Positions 48,905 through 61,701 of a DNA stretch of 64,000 bases are shown one piece after another. Origin of the DNA: Oxyruncus cristatus (Eukaryota; Chordata; Aves; Passeriformes; Cotingidae); contig VXAY01006166.1 in the NCBI GenBank assembly GCA_013399855.1, positions 131,658-195,657 on the forward strand. Reading direction: 5' to 3'. The position numbers and the translations under genes are program-made. Numbering within the stretch: the first letter of the stretch is position 1; every line of letters begins with the position of its first letter. Under the pieces are notes generated by a model. That model saw only the letters and a list, made by a program, of their open reading frames with translations. It made no database searches and was not told the DNA's origin.

Positions 48905-49812
48905 CTCATCTATTTCCTTATCAATGATCTGTATGAGAGGATCCAGTGCACCCTCAGTCACCCTGCAGATGACACCAAGCTGGGTGGGGTTGTTGGGTGG
49001 GGATTTACTGAAAGGTAGGAAGGCTCTGCAGAGGGATCTGTAGAGGATGGATCGATGGGCCAAGGCAGTCGTATGAGGTTCAACAAGGTCAAGTGTCAGG
49101 TCCTAAAATTCAGCCACAAGCCATGCAGTGCTACAGGCTGGGGGCAGAGTGGCTGTAAGGCTGCCCAGCAGAAAAGGACCTTGGAGTGCTGGTTGATAGC
49201 CAGCTGAACATGAGCCAGCAGTGTGCCCTGGTGGCTAAGAAGGCCAGTGGCATCCTGGCTGTTATCAGCAATAGTGTGGCCAGCAGGACTAGGGCAGGGA
49301 TTACCTCCCTGTACTTGGCACTGGTGAGGCCTGACCTCAAGTTCTTTATCCAGTTCTGGACCCCTCTCTACAAAAAAGACATTGAGGTGCTGGAGTGTGA
49401 CCAAAGAGGGTCAAAAAAGCTGGTGAGGGGTCGGGAACATAGATGTTATGAGGAGCAGCTGAGAGAACGGGGTTGTTTAACCTGGAGAAAAGGAGGCTGT
49501 CATTCTCTACAACTACCAGAAAGTCCCAGCAAGGCAGGGTTTGGTCTCTTCTCCCAAGTATCACGTGATATAAAACGAAATGACCTCAAGCTGTGCCAGG
49601 GAAAGTTTAGATCGGGTATTGGGAAAGAATTTCTTCATTGAAATGATTGTCGAGCCTTGGAACAAGCTGCCCAGGGAAGTGGTTGAGTCACCGTCCCTGG
49701 AGGTATTTAGATGTGTAGATGTGGCACTTTGGGACATGGCGTGGACTTGGCTGTGCTGGCTTAATGGTTGTAGATGAAGATCTTAAGATCTTTTCCAGCA
49801 CAGACAATTCTA
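48905..49812 (+). repeat. CR1 LINE 3' part inserted in the CT-rich array
   Basis: It begins inside the reverse-transcriptase core (CTATTTCCTTATCAATGATC, the 'FINDL' region). ADDTKLGG remains, preceded by Pro where Phe is usual. The C-terminal block follows (DSQLNMSQQCALVAKKASG; GITSLYLALVRPDLKFF), then WNKLPREVVESPSLEVF, ending in CTTTTCCAGCACAGACAATT just short of the terminal octamers. CT-rich array flanks it on both sides, so it landed in an existing array. Confidence 0.93.
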
Positions 49813-52800
49813 TATGCTCTGCCTCTTACATGTATGTTCCTCTTATGCTTTCCCTGCTACCCTGTGCTTGCTTTCTCCTGCATGTTTTGCCTCTCCTGCC
49901 TTTCAGCTCTATATTGTGCCAAGCCTCTCTCATGTACTTTTTTTCTTGTAATTCCATACAAGAAAAATGTACCTTGCCTTACCCTTTGCCTCTTGTGTGT
50001 ACTTCCCTCCACTTGTGTGATTCCCCTTCTTGCATGCATTTTCCCCCTCTCGCACACTTCATCCCCTTAGGTACATTTTGCTCCCCTGTGCATGTTGTGT
50101 TCTTTGCATGCATGCTGCCTCTCTCTCACACACTTTGCCTTTCATGTGAGCTTTACCTTTCGTGTGCTCTGCCGCTCCCTCGTTTGTGTTTTGTCTCTCA
50201 TGGGTGTGATTTGCCTTTCTCTCTTTTTTTTGCATGAATGCATGTTTTTTCTCTCCTTTGTCTTTTGTGCTCATGCTTTACCTCTTGTGCATATGAGCTT
50301 TGCCTCCTGTGTACATGCTTTGCTGTTCTCCTTCTGTTTTATGTATTTTGCTTCTGTCTTATGTGCTTTGCTGTCAGTGTGCCAATTTAGGCACTTTATT
50401 CTCCTGTTCTGTCTTGCTTTTGTGTCTTATGTTCTTTCCTGCTCTCTCATGCGTTTCCATCTCTCTGTTTTTCTCTGTTAGCACTTTATTTCCTTCAAGC
50501 TTTCTGTCTCTCACAATCCTCCTTGTCTCACTTGCTGTCCCACTCTCTATCTCACTATACTTCTCTCTTCTGCTTACTATCCCTCCCTCTCAATCACACC
50601 CCCAAACCATTCCTCTCCCTCTTGAACTTTCCATCTCACTCTCCATCTCTTGCTTCTCACTTCTCTCCTCTCCATCAGTCTCTGTCTATCTCTGGCTTCT
50701 CTCCTTTGCTACCTCCATCTCTTCTGCTCTGTCTCTTGTCTTTCACTCTCCCTGAGATATGTTCTTCCTCTCAGTTGTGTCCCTGCTCCACAGCTTTCCT
50801 GCTCTTCTAGATGCGTTTTGTCTCTCTCCCTCACTCACTTTGCTTCTCCCGTGATTTGTTTTCTCTTGTGCTTCCCTTTTTGCGTTCTGCCTTGCTTTGC
50901 CTCTTGCACTTTCTCCATTCCTCATGTGCTTTCCCACCTCTTGGCACATCCTTGCAAGCACTTTCCCTCTCTCTCATGCTTTCAGTCTCTCACTTGTGCT
51001 TTCCCTTCATTGCTTGCTATTTCTCTGTTACTCCCCTCCCTCTTTTTTGCTCTCAGCATCCCACTCTCTCTCCCCCTTTCTATCCACATGTCTCTTGGGC
51101 TTTCCCTTTGTCTTAGATGTGCTAAGACAAAGCACATCCATATTTCTCTCTCCTCTCTTACAAATTACCCCCCCAGTCTCACTTTTATGTTTCTTCTCTT
51201 TGTTTAGCTTCTGCCTCTTTGTCTCTGCTTGCCTTGGGCTTTCTCTGGACTCCCTCTCTCTGCCCTTCCATTTGTCTCTCTCTCTTAGGTATGTTATTCC
51301 TCCTAGCTATGTACTTTTTCAGTGTTTTAGTTCCCTCTGGCCTCCAAACCTTTCCCCACCTCTTGGCCTTGTTCCTCCCCTCTCACAGAAACTCTGTCTC
51401 CCTCTTGTAGATGTGCTTTTCCCTCCCATTCTGATCGACCTCCTTTTTCACAGACCCTTCCCCTCTCCTGAGACCTTAAACACATCTACTCTCTCTGATG
51501 CATGTCGCCTCGCCACATGCATCACCTGTCTCTTGATTTCCTTATCTCTTACGTTCTTGTGAGCATTTGTGCTCTTGAATATTTCTTTTCTATTTTCCAT
51601 TTCTTCCATGTTCCCCACTTTTCCTCCCTGGTGTCTTCCCATTGCTTTCTCTTTCTTTTGCTCTCACTTTCCTGTGTTTTTCTCTCTTCTGCCCCAAATT
51701 CCCCTTTTTTCTCAGATGTGCTTTCCTTCTCTCTGGTAGGTTTTTCCTCTTTCTCTAACGTGTTCCTGCTTTTGCAGTTCTCCTCTTTTGGTTTCACTTT
51801 CCCACTTGCACTTTCTTTTGCTTGTGCTATTCCTTGCTATCTGTTGTTGTCCCTCTCTCATGTTTCCCTTTTACCTCACTTTCCCTGTCTTTCTGAATCT
51901 CATTCCCCTGTCCCTTCCTTGTTCTGTCTCATTTTCCCTCCCTCTCTTTTGGTCTGCTGCTCATTCTTATGTTTTATTCACCCCTTGAACACTTGTCCAT
52001 CTCTGAAGCATGTCCTTTATTGTGTATTGTATTCCCTCATTTATGCTTTCAGTCTCTTTCTCATGCCTTCCCCTTTCTGTGATTCATTATCCCTCCCTCC
52101 TAATGCACAGCATGACCCCCGTCCCTGTCTCTCTTGGATCCATTTCAGTTCCTTACACACACTCTGACACTCTCTCATGCTATCCTTTTGTCTCTCATGT
52201 GCTTTGACTCTTGTTTCTTTGTTCTCTTGTGTTGCCTTCTCACTCTTGTGCTTTTTCCTCCTCTGCCTTGCATTCCCAGTCTCTCTTTCCTCATGCTGCA
52301 TGCTTTTCTCTCTGTTGCACAATTTTTATATCTCCTTTCAGTTTTCCTTTTCTCATGCTTCCTGTACTTTGTGATTTTCCTCCTTTCTTCCGCCAGCGTT
52401 TGCTAACCCTTGCTATCCGTGTATCTATCTTGCTTCTCCCCTTCACTCTCACACTCTCCCGTCCTCTCTCCCCTCCACACTCTTCTCTCTCTTCCATCTC
52501 AATTTATTTTCCTTTTATTTTTACTTTCTCTCTTCCCCCTTCATTTGCTCTCTCCCTCTCTCAAATGCTTGTTGCCTGTATAATCTTTTTTCTCTGGCAT
52601 ACCTTCTCTCCCTTCCCTCTCCTTTCCATAGTTTCCCAAACTCACATGCTTTCTTCTCTCTTAGCCTGCCTTCTCTAAGGTGCCCTTGCCCTGTCACATG
52701 CACTTTGCATCTCTCCATAGTTTCTCAGCCTTGCATGTGCTTCTTCTTTATCTTGCACTTCTTATCCTTCTCTCACCCTCTCCCTAACATGCATTCTTTT

Positions 52801-55800
52801 GCACAGTCCCTTCTCTCCTGCTGGTACCTTCCCTCACTAACGCTTTGTGTCTTGTGCTTCCCCACCTTATTTCACGCTATCCCTCTCTCCCACAATCAGT
52901 TTTTCTCAATCCCCTTCTTTCTCTCACTTTCTCCTCTCAGTCTCTTGCTCCTCTTTCCTCCTCTCCCTTCCCCCTCACTCTGTCCCGCCTTGGATGTTCC
53001 CATCTCCCCACCCTGTGTCTCTCTTTCACCCTCATTGCTTTAACTTTTCTCAGATGTTTTTTCCCATTCACTTTCCCTCTCATGTGCTCTTCCTTCATTT
53101 TTTCTTCCTTTGCCTCTGTCACACTACCTCTGTCATGTCCTTCCTCTGTCTCTTGGATGCTTTGCATTTCTTTAGTGCTGCTACTTTCTTTTGCACTTCC
53201 CTCTCTCCACTCCCACTTCTCTCAGTCAGTCTGTCCTCCCCTCTGTGTGCTTTTCCATCTAGGGCACATTTTTCTACTGTGGTGCATGCTTTCCCTACCT
53301 CTGTTGCTTGCTATCTCTTTTCTTATTGCTTTCTACCCCTACTTCTCCCTAAGTATTCCTCTACTTTCCCCTTGTTATCCCTCCCCCTTCGTCTCTACTG
53401 TTTTCCCATTGCCTCGGTCACCCTGTCTCTGATGTACTTGCTCTCCCCTTTTCCACCAGATTTCTCCCTCAGGTATTCTCCCTGTCCTGATCACCCCACA
53501 TGACATTCTTCATCTCCAGTATCCACTTTGCCTGTCTTGTGCTCATGCCTTGCCTCATTCAGATGCATTCCTGCTCTTGTGGATTCGCTTTACCTCTCTC
53601 ACAGGAGTTGCACTCTCTGGCATACTTCCCTCACTTTGATGGGATTTCCCTCTTGCCTGTGCTTTCAGTCTCTTAAGTGGGCTTTTCTTCTCTGTCTCAT
53701 GCTACCCCTTGCATCTCTTGCCACCTCTCTCTGGTCCCCTCTCTCCCACTACTGCTCTTCAGCTCAATCCCTTTCCCTCCCCCTGCCTTCTCTCCCTTCC
53801 CTGTTCCTAACTGGCCTACCCTTCATGACTCTGCCATCCCATCTGCATGTCTCTCTCTCATGGATCACACCTCCCTGTCTTCTTTCTCAGACATGCTTTA
53901 TCTCCCTCTTTCTAGTGTTTTCTCTCTTACTTTCACTTCACCTAACTTCTTTGCCGTTTCTCTTGTGCCTTTGCTGTCCTGTATGTTTATGCTTTCTCAG
54001 GTGCTTCCCTGCCTCAGTGTCTGTTGTTCTCAACTCTTCATCTTGCATTCCCCCTCTCCCATGTGCTTCATCCCTCTCTCACACACTTGTCTCTTTTGAT
54101 TGCATTTTTCCTCTTGCTTGCATGTTTACCTGTGCTTTTTCTTCCTCCCCGTCCTGCTATCCCTGTTTGCTTTGCCTTTCTGATGCTTTGCCTCTCTCCT
54201 TCTTCTGTACTTCTTCTTTTGTCTCACACTTTCACCCTTTCTCAGGCTTCTCACACCCTTTTCCTCTTTCAGTTGTGCCCTTTACCTCTGTGTGGTGCAT
54301 CTTGTGCCTGTCTGTCTCAACAGCCTCCCTCCTGCATGCATCCCCCTTTCTCTCATGCACTTCTCTTCTCCCATGAATTCTTCCTGTCGTGCTTTCATTA
54401 TCTGCCGTGTGTGCTTTTCCTTGCTTGCTGCTCTCATTCTCTTGCACTCTCCTCTCTCGCATGTCTTATTACTCTTCATTTCTGTGTCTTTCTCCCTTTC
54501 TTGCATACTGTCTCACACAATTACCCTTCCTGTTTGCACTTGCAATGTCACTCATGCTTTTTGTCTTGTCTAGTGTCATCCTTCCCTCTCTTCTGCTATC
54601 ACTGACACTATCTCTCTGTCTTGCTCCCTTTTTCTCTAGCTTTCCCCCATCATCTCATTCCTTCTTTCACATTGTCCTCAGTTCTCCCCTACCTCTCTCC
54701 TTCTTCAACTCCCACCCTCTCTGTCACTTGCCTCCTCTTCCTCACACACTTTACCAGCAGCACATGATTTGCCTCCCACTCACCTGCAGTGCCTCTCTCT
54801 GTCATGTGCTTCTCCTGAACTTAATATCATTTGCCAATCTCATACTCCCCTCACCTTGCACTTTCTCACACACTTTTCCTGTCTCCACCTCATATCCCCT
54901 CTCTCACATACATCTTCCCTCCTGCCATCATGCAGTTTGATTGTCTAGTATGTGCTTTTTGTCTTTGTGCTCGCTCTCTCATGCTTTGCTTCCCTTGCAC
55001 GTGTTTCCTTTTCCTTGTGCTTTACTGTTTCAATTTTTGTCTCATGTAATGTCTTTCTCACTAACCTCCTCTCTCATACTTTCCCACCTTTCCCATATTT
55101 TTCCTCTTTCTTGCATTCTTGCATTCACTTATTCTTTCAGTCTCTGGCTCAGGCTTCACCCCTCTAGCTTGCTACTTCCCTCTGTTGCTCTCTGTCCTTA
55201 TTCCACTTGCTACCCTTCTCTAGCTTTATGTTTCTTGCTGTATGTTTCCCTCTCTGTCATATGGCCTTACTGCTGCCTTGCGTGTTCATGTCCTCTCTCT
55301 TGAATATGCGTGCCCTCTGTCTTTAATGCACTCTGATCCCTTCTCTTGCTTTCTGTATCTATCTCGCTTGTGTTGTCACCTTGCCCTTGCACACCCTTGC
55401 CCTTTCTGTGTTAACTTTGCTCTCCTGCTGCCCCCCTTTCTTGCATTGTTGTACAAGGCACACAGTTCTCTCTTGTGCTTGCACTTCCTCTCTTACTCCT
55501 GCTGTCGGTTTCCCATGTTTCTTTCCTCCCTTCTCGTGCTGTCCCTTTTGATCTCTCATTATCTCTTCTTGCTTTCTCTTCCTCTTGTTTTCTTGTCCTT
55601 TGCACGTGCTTTCCTGTTTTTCCCCATCTTCCATATGCTCTTCCCCCATCATGCTGTCTTACTTCACCTTCTTGTAGTTTCCTCCCTCACTCATGTGCTT
55701 CATGGTCTCTCACTTTGATTTGACCCCCTGCTCATTCTGTCACTCTCACTGGTGCTTTCCGTCTCTCGCTGGCTTTCATCTCACTGTCTACTTCCTAGTT

Positions 55801-58800
55801 CCCTCTCTCTCTGCATTCCTTTCCTCCATAATTTTATTCATCTTGCTTCCCCCTCACTTTCCCTCTGAAATTCTTCCCCGCGCTTCCTCTCTTGCTTTCG
55901 TCCTCTCTTTGCCTCTCACATACCTTTGCACTCGCTGTCCTACACAGGTTCTGTCACTCACATGCTCCTCCCCCATCACTCTGTCTCTCTCGGAGTCTCT
56001 CCCTCTCTCTTGCACTCCCTTCACCCCTCTCTGGCTGTCCCTCCCCTCCCACCCTGACTGTCCCTTTGGCTCCCCCTATAAGACATGTCTCACACCCTAC
56101 CTCCTTTTCTTTTTCACACTCTTCCCTCTCTCACGTTCTTGCTTGCTTTCTCACACTTTCCTCACAGGGCTTCCCTTCCTAGCATGCTTTCCTTGGCTCC
56201 TACTCTTCTGCATATACTCTTCCCTATCCCTACTGCACTCCTTACATTTTTTTTTTCCTTTTCTTGTGAGTTCTCTCTCAAAGATTTTGTTTCTCTTTTA
56301 TACTTCACTGTCTTTAATGCTTTCCCTTTACCACATTTAGTTTTTGTTGAACAGTCTCCCAGTCTCTCTTGCTTGTTCTGCCTTCATGCACACTGCCTCT
56401 CTCTTCCCCCTGCCTTCACTTGGTCTTTCACTTCCCCTCTTCTCCTCTTTTGCTCATGCTTTCTGTCCCCCTTTCACACATTTCATCACTTTCCTTTTAG
56501 TCAATGCTTTCAGTTTCTAGAATGCTATCCCTCTCATGCATGCTTTTACTTTGTTGCCTGTGCTTTTTCTTTTGACTAATGCAGTTTTCCTTGCTCATCC
56601 TTGTACACTTTGCTCTCTTGTGTGTGCTTCCCCTCTCTCTTTTCCTCACACTACCATTCATTTCCATCTCAAGTTTTCCCTATCTTGCATGCATGCTTTT
56701 CTTCTCTCGCTCTGTAGTGTCTCACTCTCTTCTACGTGTGTTTTTCCTATCTTGCACAGTTTCTTAATCTCACAGCTTTCCACTTTCCCTCTATTGATTG
56801 TTCCTACCCTTTCCTTCTGGCTTGTACTTCCCTGCTCTTCGGCACACTTTCCCTTCCTAATGCAGCCCTTTCCCTCCCTTGCTCTTGCTGACTTTTCAGG
56901 CTTTCCCTCTCCCTGTGCACTTTCCTGTTCGGTCACATGCTTTTGGTCTTTCACATGCGTATTCCATCTCTAATGAACATCTCTTTTTTTTTTTCCCTTT
57001 TTTTTTTCCCCTGTACGTGCATTCTCTCTCTCACATTTACCCATCTATTTTCCCATGCCTTTCCCCTTTCTGGCACCTTTTCATTCTTTGTGTTGCACCT
57101 TTCCTCTCTCATGTGCACATTTCCTCTCACTTCCCCATTATGTGCACACCCTCCCCATTCACTTTCAGTTTCTTTCTTTGGTATGCTTTCCCTCTTTTTC
57201 TCTGATGTTTTTCATCTTTCTTTCATGCTTTTCTTATTTCTCTCAGGTGCCTTCCCTTACTCAGTGTCCTGCTCTATCATGCACATTGCCTCTCTGATAC
57301 GCTCTTTCACTTTCTCATACACACTTTACCTGTTGTTTGCTCAAGCGTTCCTTGTTTCTGTGGTGGATGTTTATCACTTTCATGCTCTCTTGATCTCTCT
57401 CATTCAACATATGTTACCTTATTGTGCCTACTTCCCCTCTGAAATAATTTTCTTCTTTGTTGAACATCTCTCTCACCCTGTTTCACTTCCTTTTGCATGC
57501 TTTCTCTTCCTTCCTGTCACAAAAGGTTCCTTCCCCCTCTTATATGCTTTATCTCTGTCCTGTGCATCTGTTCCTCTCTTGGACACTCTTCAATAATGTC
57601 TTGATTTGTCTTTCCTCCCATTTTTCTTCTAACTACTTCTCTGTCATTCACTCTTCCTTTAATGTGTGAATTTTCTCTTCTGTTCTGGCACACAGTACAT
57701 AACCTCTCTGTCTTTCACCATCCCTCTCTCATCGATGCACTTTCCTGCTCTTTCTCCCTTGATTTCTTTCCCTTAGGCACATTTACCCTTTTTCTGTCAC
57801 ATGCCTTATCACAATTGCTGTCTCTTCATGCCCCCCTTTTTTCTTTGCCCATTTTCCTGTTCTGTCTTCACTTTCCCCTGCACTTCATGTATCTTACATG
57901 TCCTTTTCTCACTTTTTCTTTGTCTTGCAAGTCTGCCTTGCACTTTCTTTTTTTAACACTTTCCCTTATGTTACACACTTTGTCAGGCTTTCCCTGTACC
58001 TCATATTTGTCTCTTGTACACACTTTGCTTTGCATTCTTGTCCCCCATCTCATGCGTACTCTGTCTTTAACACTTTCTTATCTGTCCATTTTATTTACAG
58101 ATTTTGTGTAGGTTCTGCTCTCTTGTGTATTCTTTCCTTTAATTTTGGGTACCTCTCTCTCTCTTGCGTGCCCACTGTCCCTTTCTCTTACATGTCATTT
58201 TACTCTTTTATCTTGTGCTCCCTCTCTGTTGTGCCCTGTCTTCTTTCTGTCATGTTCTTTCCATCTTGCATGTGAGGGCTTTCCCTCTCTCCTGTGCAGA
58301 CTTTCTCTTGCATGCTATTTCTTTCTGTCCTGGGCTTTCTTTGTGTCTCTCTTGTGCAATTTTCCTTCTTTACGTCATGTCATCCTTGCTGTCTTACCTG
58401 CTACCTCTTTTCTTCTGCATCCTTCTCTTTTGTTCACTCTCTGTCAATCTCTGCCTATGCTTTGCCCTTTCCCTCTCATTCTTCTTTCCTTCTTGCTTAC
58501 TTTCCCTTCCCTCTGCCTGACTCATTTTATTCGTCACTGACTCTTTTCTTTCTACTTTTTTTTCTATTTCAGTCACACTCTGCTTTCTTTGTCCTACCTC
58601 TGTTTATATTTCTTTGCCTCTCCCTCACTCTGTCTATCCCACATGCTCCTTTCCAAGTCTCTGTCACTTTGTCGCCCTCTTGACAACAATATCTTGTCTT
58701 GTTTGTTCTTTCTTTCTGCCATTGCTGTCCCACTCCATCTTTTTATCTTCCTCTTTACTGCCCTCTTTTTCATTTCCATTTTTGCTCCTCCTTTCCCCTC

Positions 58801-60170
58801 GGTTCCCTCATCTCTCTCACACCCCCTCTACTCACTCCTCTTCTCTCCCAGTGTCATGCCACCCACAGCACTACCATCCATTCTCTTCCGTGCCTCTCTC
58901 TCTGCCTTCCTATCTTTCCCTCTTTCACCTTACTGTGTGCTCCCTTCTTTCTCAGCCTGTCTTCACCTCATCTCCCTCTCATGCCAACCTTTGTTCTTCT
59001 GCCTTCCTCTCTTTCTCCCTCCAACCTTTTTGCCCCTCCCTCTCACTTGCCCAATTTCTCTACTTTCCTTCTCTTATTTCCATTGCACAAGCAGTTTCCT
59101 TCATGCATGTGAAAGAATTTTTCTCACTCTTCTTTCTTTTTGTCCTTGTTTCTTTCTCCTACCCCTTGTCTCTCTCATTCTGTTCCCATTCCCTCTTTCC
59201 ATGTATCTTTCCTTATTACTAGTCCTCTTTCTGTCTCCTTCCTGTCCTCATTCTCTCATTTTATTGCCTTCTCTCTCCCTCACTTACCCCCTCTTCTGCC
59301 TTTCTCTGTCAAATTTATTTTTCCCATTCTCTCCCCTCTCTGTCCCTCTCTCTCTATCCTGATTGTCTTTCTGTCTTCCTTTTCTGTCTTCCACCTTCTT
59401 CTCCCTCTCTTATTTCTTCTCTCACCCTTTTTTTTCCCATTTGCCTTTTCCTCACCTTTTTTTGTCAATCTCTCTTTATGTCTCTCCTTATTTTTCTCTG
59501 TCTCTTTGAAGGTTCTTTCTCCACTCCTTTCCCCCCACCATCTCCTTCTGTCTTTTCCTCTTTCCTGTCACTCTCTTTCCCTTTCCCCTGTTTTCTCACT
59601 CCACACCCTTCTCTCTGTCTCCTCTTTTCAATACTTGGCTTTCACACTCTCTTTCTGCATAAAGCCCCCAACCTTTTATCTCTTCCCTGCCCTCCTCCCT
59701 CTTTCCACTGTGTGTGCTTCTTCCCCTCTGTGTCTGCCTCTCTCCTTAGCCTTCCTTTCTGGATTTCCACCTTTTTTTTATTTCCTCTTACCTCTGCTCT
59801 TTCTCTCTTGCTCTCTGTCTCTCTCCTCTTGCCTCTCCCTTTTTTTTACTTCTCCCCGTGTTCTCTCTTTCTCCCTCTGTTTATCTCCATCTGCATCCAC
59901 CTCTCCCTCTTTCTCCTGCATTTCCTTCTCTTCCTGCCTCTGTCCTCTCTCCCTGCTCTTTCACCCTGCTTGTTCCCTGTACCCCTCTCTCCTCACTCAC
60001 ACTCCCTTCATCTTTGGTTATTTTCTTCCTCTCGTTCTGCTTCCTCTCTCCCTTGCTCTCCCCCTCTTTCACTCTGCTGTCTCTGCTCCCCCCCACTTTT
60101 TGCTCTTAAGCTCTCCCCTTCCCTTGCTATTACCCTCATTCTTTCTGTCTCCTTTTCTCTCTCTCTCTCT
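49813..60170. repeat. Giant CT-rich degenerate minisatellite, main segment
   Basis: About 10.4 kb continues the same pyrimidine strand bias and roughly 20 bp unit. TCATGTG occurs at 50152, 50922, 52195, 53080, 54802, 55691 and 57109. From about 58600 to 60170 the CATG landmark becomes rare and the sequence is nearly pure CT, ending in a (CT)n run at about 60154-60170. An 11 bp perfect inverted repeat lies at 51106-51132. Long + strand open frames (for example 53528-54376 and 59140-60210) and Arg/Glu/Lys-rich minus-strand frames are by-products of composition. They have no start context, domain or splice evidence. I do not recognise this array as a named satellite. Confidence 0.9.
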
Positions 60171-61499
60171 AGCAGGTGATGTCCACATTTTTCTCAGAGC
60201 TGTCTTTTAAGTTCCTTGTTCCTTGGCCCTGCTGAACATAGCCCAAGTACAATCTTAACATCTGCAATCTTCTAAAAGTTGTGTCCTGTCTTTTTGCTTT
60301 ACATTTTCTGTGTTAGAGCCAAGATAACCATTACAGTATCACCAAAGCTATGGCATAAAAAATCCTGTGCTGATTTGTCTGCCTTCTCAGTTTGAGTCTA
60401 GTGAGGAAGAGGGTCTGCAGCTGCTATATCAAGGTATCTTCCTCAAAAATCAAATTGGTCTTGCACTTAATTTCTTGCCAAGTTGAAACCATTTTTGTTT
60501 ATTGTTCCTTTTATGCTTTAGCATTGTCTCCTCCTTTGCAGAGATCCTAGGATATGGGTTTACAGATCCTGCTGTAATCCATTTTTTTCCCAAGAGAAAG
60601 TGTGTGGGGCTTTACAGTCTTTATGCTAATGATGAGTATTGTTCTTTTTAATAATTCAACTTAGTGTAAATTATTTTTAAGTCCAACACTCCTTTAAACT
60701 TGCCAAAGTAAAAAGTGTGTATGATACTTGGGTTTAGTAGGAGTATCCCAGTGTAATCCCAGAAGACCTTTCATTGCACCACAAGGAATAAAGAGTGTCT
60801 GAAGATGAATCTGCTGTGCGTTGTGCCAGAAAAAGTTATGAAGAAAGTTGAGGGCAGTATTCTGCTAGAGTGCATGAAGTATACACAGTGCACTGAGGAA
60901 ATTGTTCCCCCTTTCTCTTCAGTGCTTTGGATATTCCTTCCTCTTAATTCTGAAACGGGTTGGAGCGACTTTATTTCTTCTCTTAAATTCATAAGAGCTG
61001 CTTGTCGATGCTGGCCTCTCGGTGGTTTATGCTGCTATTCAAGCAGAAGCAGAGCCATTCAGAGGAACAATTCTGGAAGGAGATCCGTATTTGTAGACTT
61101 TTACTTCCATCCTTCTTCATTGAAGACATGTTTCTGGATGTAACCTGTACTTTTTGCTGTTCTACTCTTCTTACAGGTTTTTTACTTTTTCACCATTAGT
61201 TTTCCGTACTCTTTGGTTCTGTGGCCACCATGACTGAATCCTTGGTTCTGGTAGCTGTGGATTGGTCTGTACATGAGATATTGTCCTTCTGCATTTATCT
61301 AGGATTTTTCTGTCTCCTTTTCTCACACCTTTTCTTGAAGTTCACAAATTGTTCTTGAGTGTTTGTGTTTTTGGAGTGACAGGAGTAATTTGAGGAGAGA
61401 GCTGTTATTTTAGTTGTCACAAGTTTAAAAATAGTTAATGTAATGGAAAAATAGAAGAATTGACTCTGCCCTCAGTGCAGAAGAGTGAGCATTGCTTCA

Positions 61500-61667
61500 T
61501 AGACTCATAGAACAGCCCAGATTAGAAACACACTCAAAAGATCATCTGGTTCACCCTTTCATGGGAAAGGAGGAACCTCCATGATATCATCTAGCAGCCT
61601 CTCCAGTCTCATGTTGAAAATCTGCAGTGATGAGGACTCCACCACATCTCTAGAAAGACTTTTTCTG

Positions 61668-61701
<34 letters not shown>

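Noticed and set aside
46872..60170. CRISPR-like or other prokaryotic repeat array
   Set aside because: The units are degenerate, there are no distinct spacers of constant length, and the context is a vertebrate gene with CR1 elements.
59140..60210. A 356-codon + strand open frame and similar ones through the CT array as secreted or membrane proteins
   Set aside because: The composition is low-complexity Leu/Ser/Phe/Pro, overlapping frames are open at the same time, and there is no domain, start context or splice structure. Pyrimidine bias explains them.
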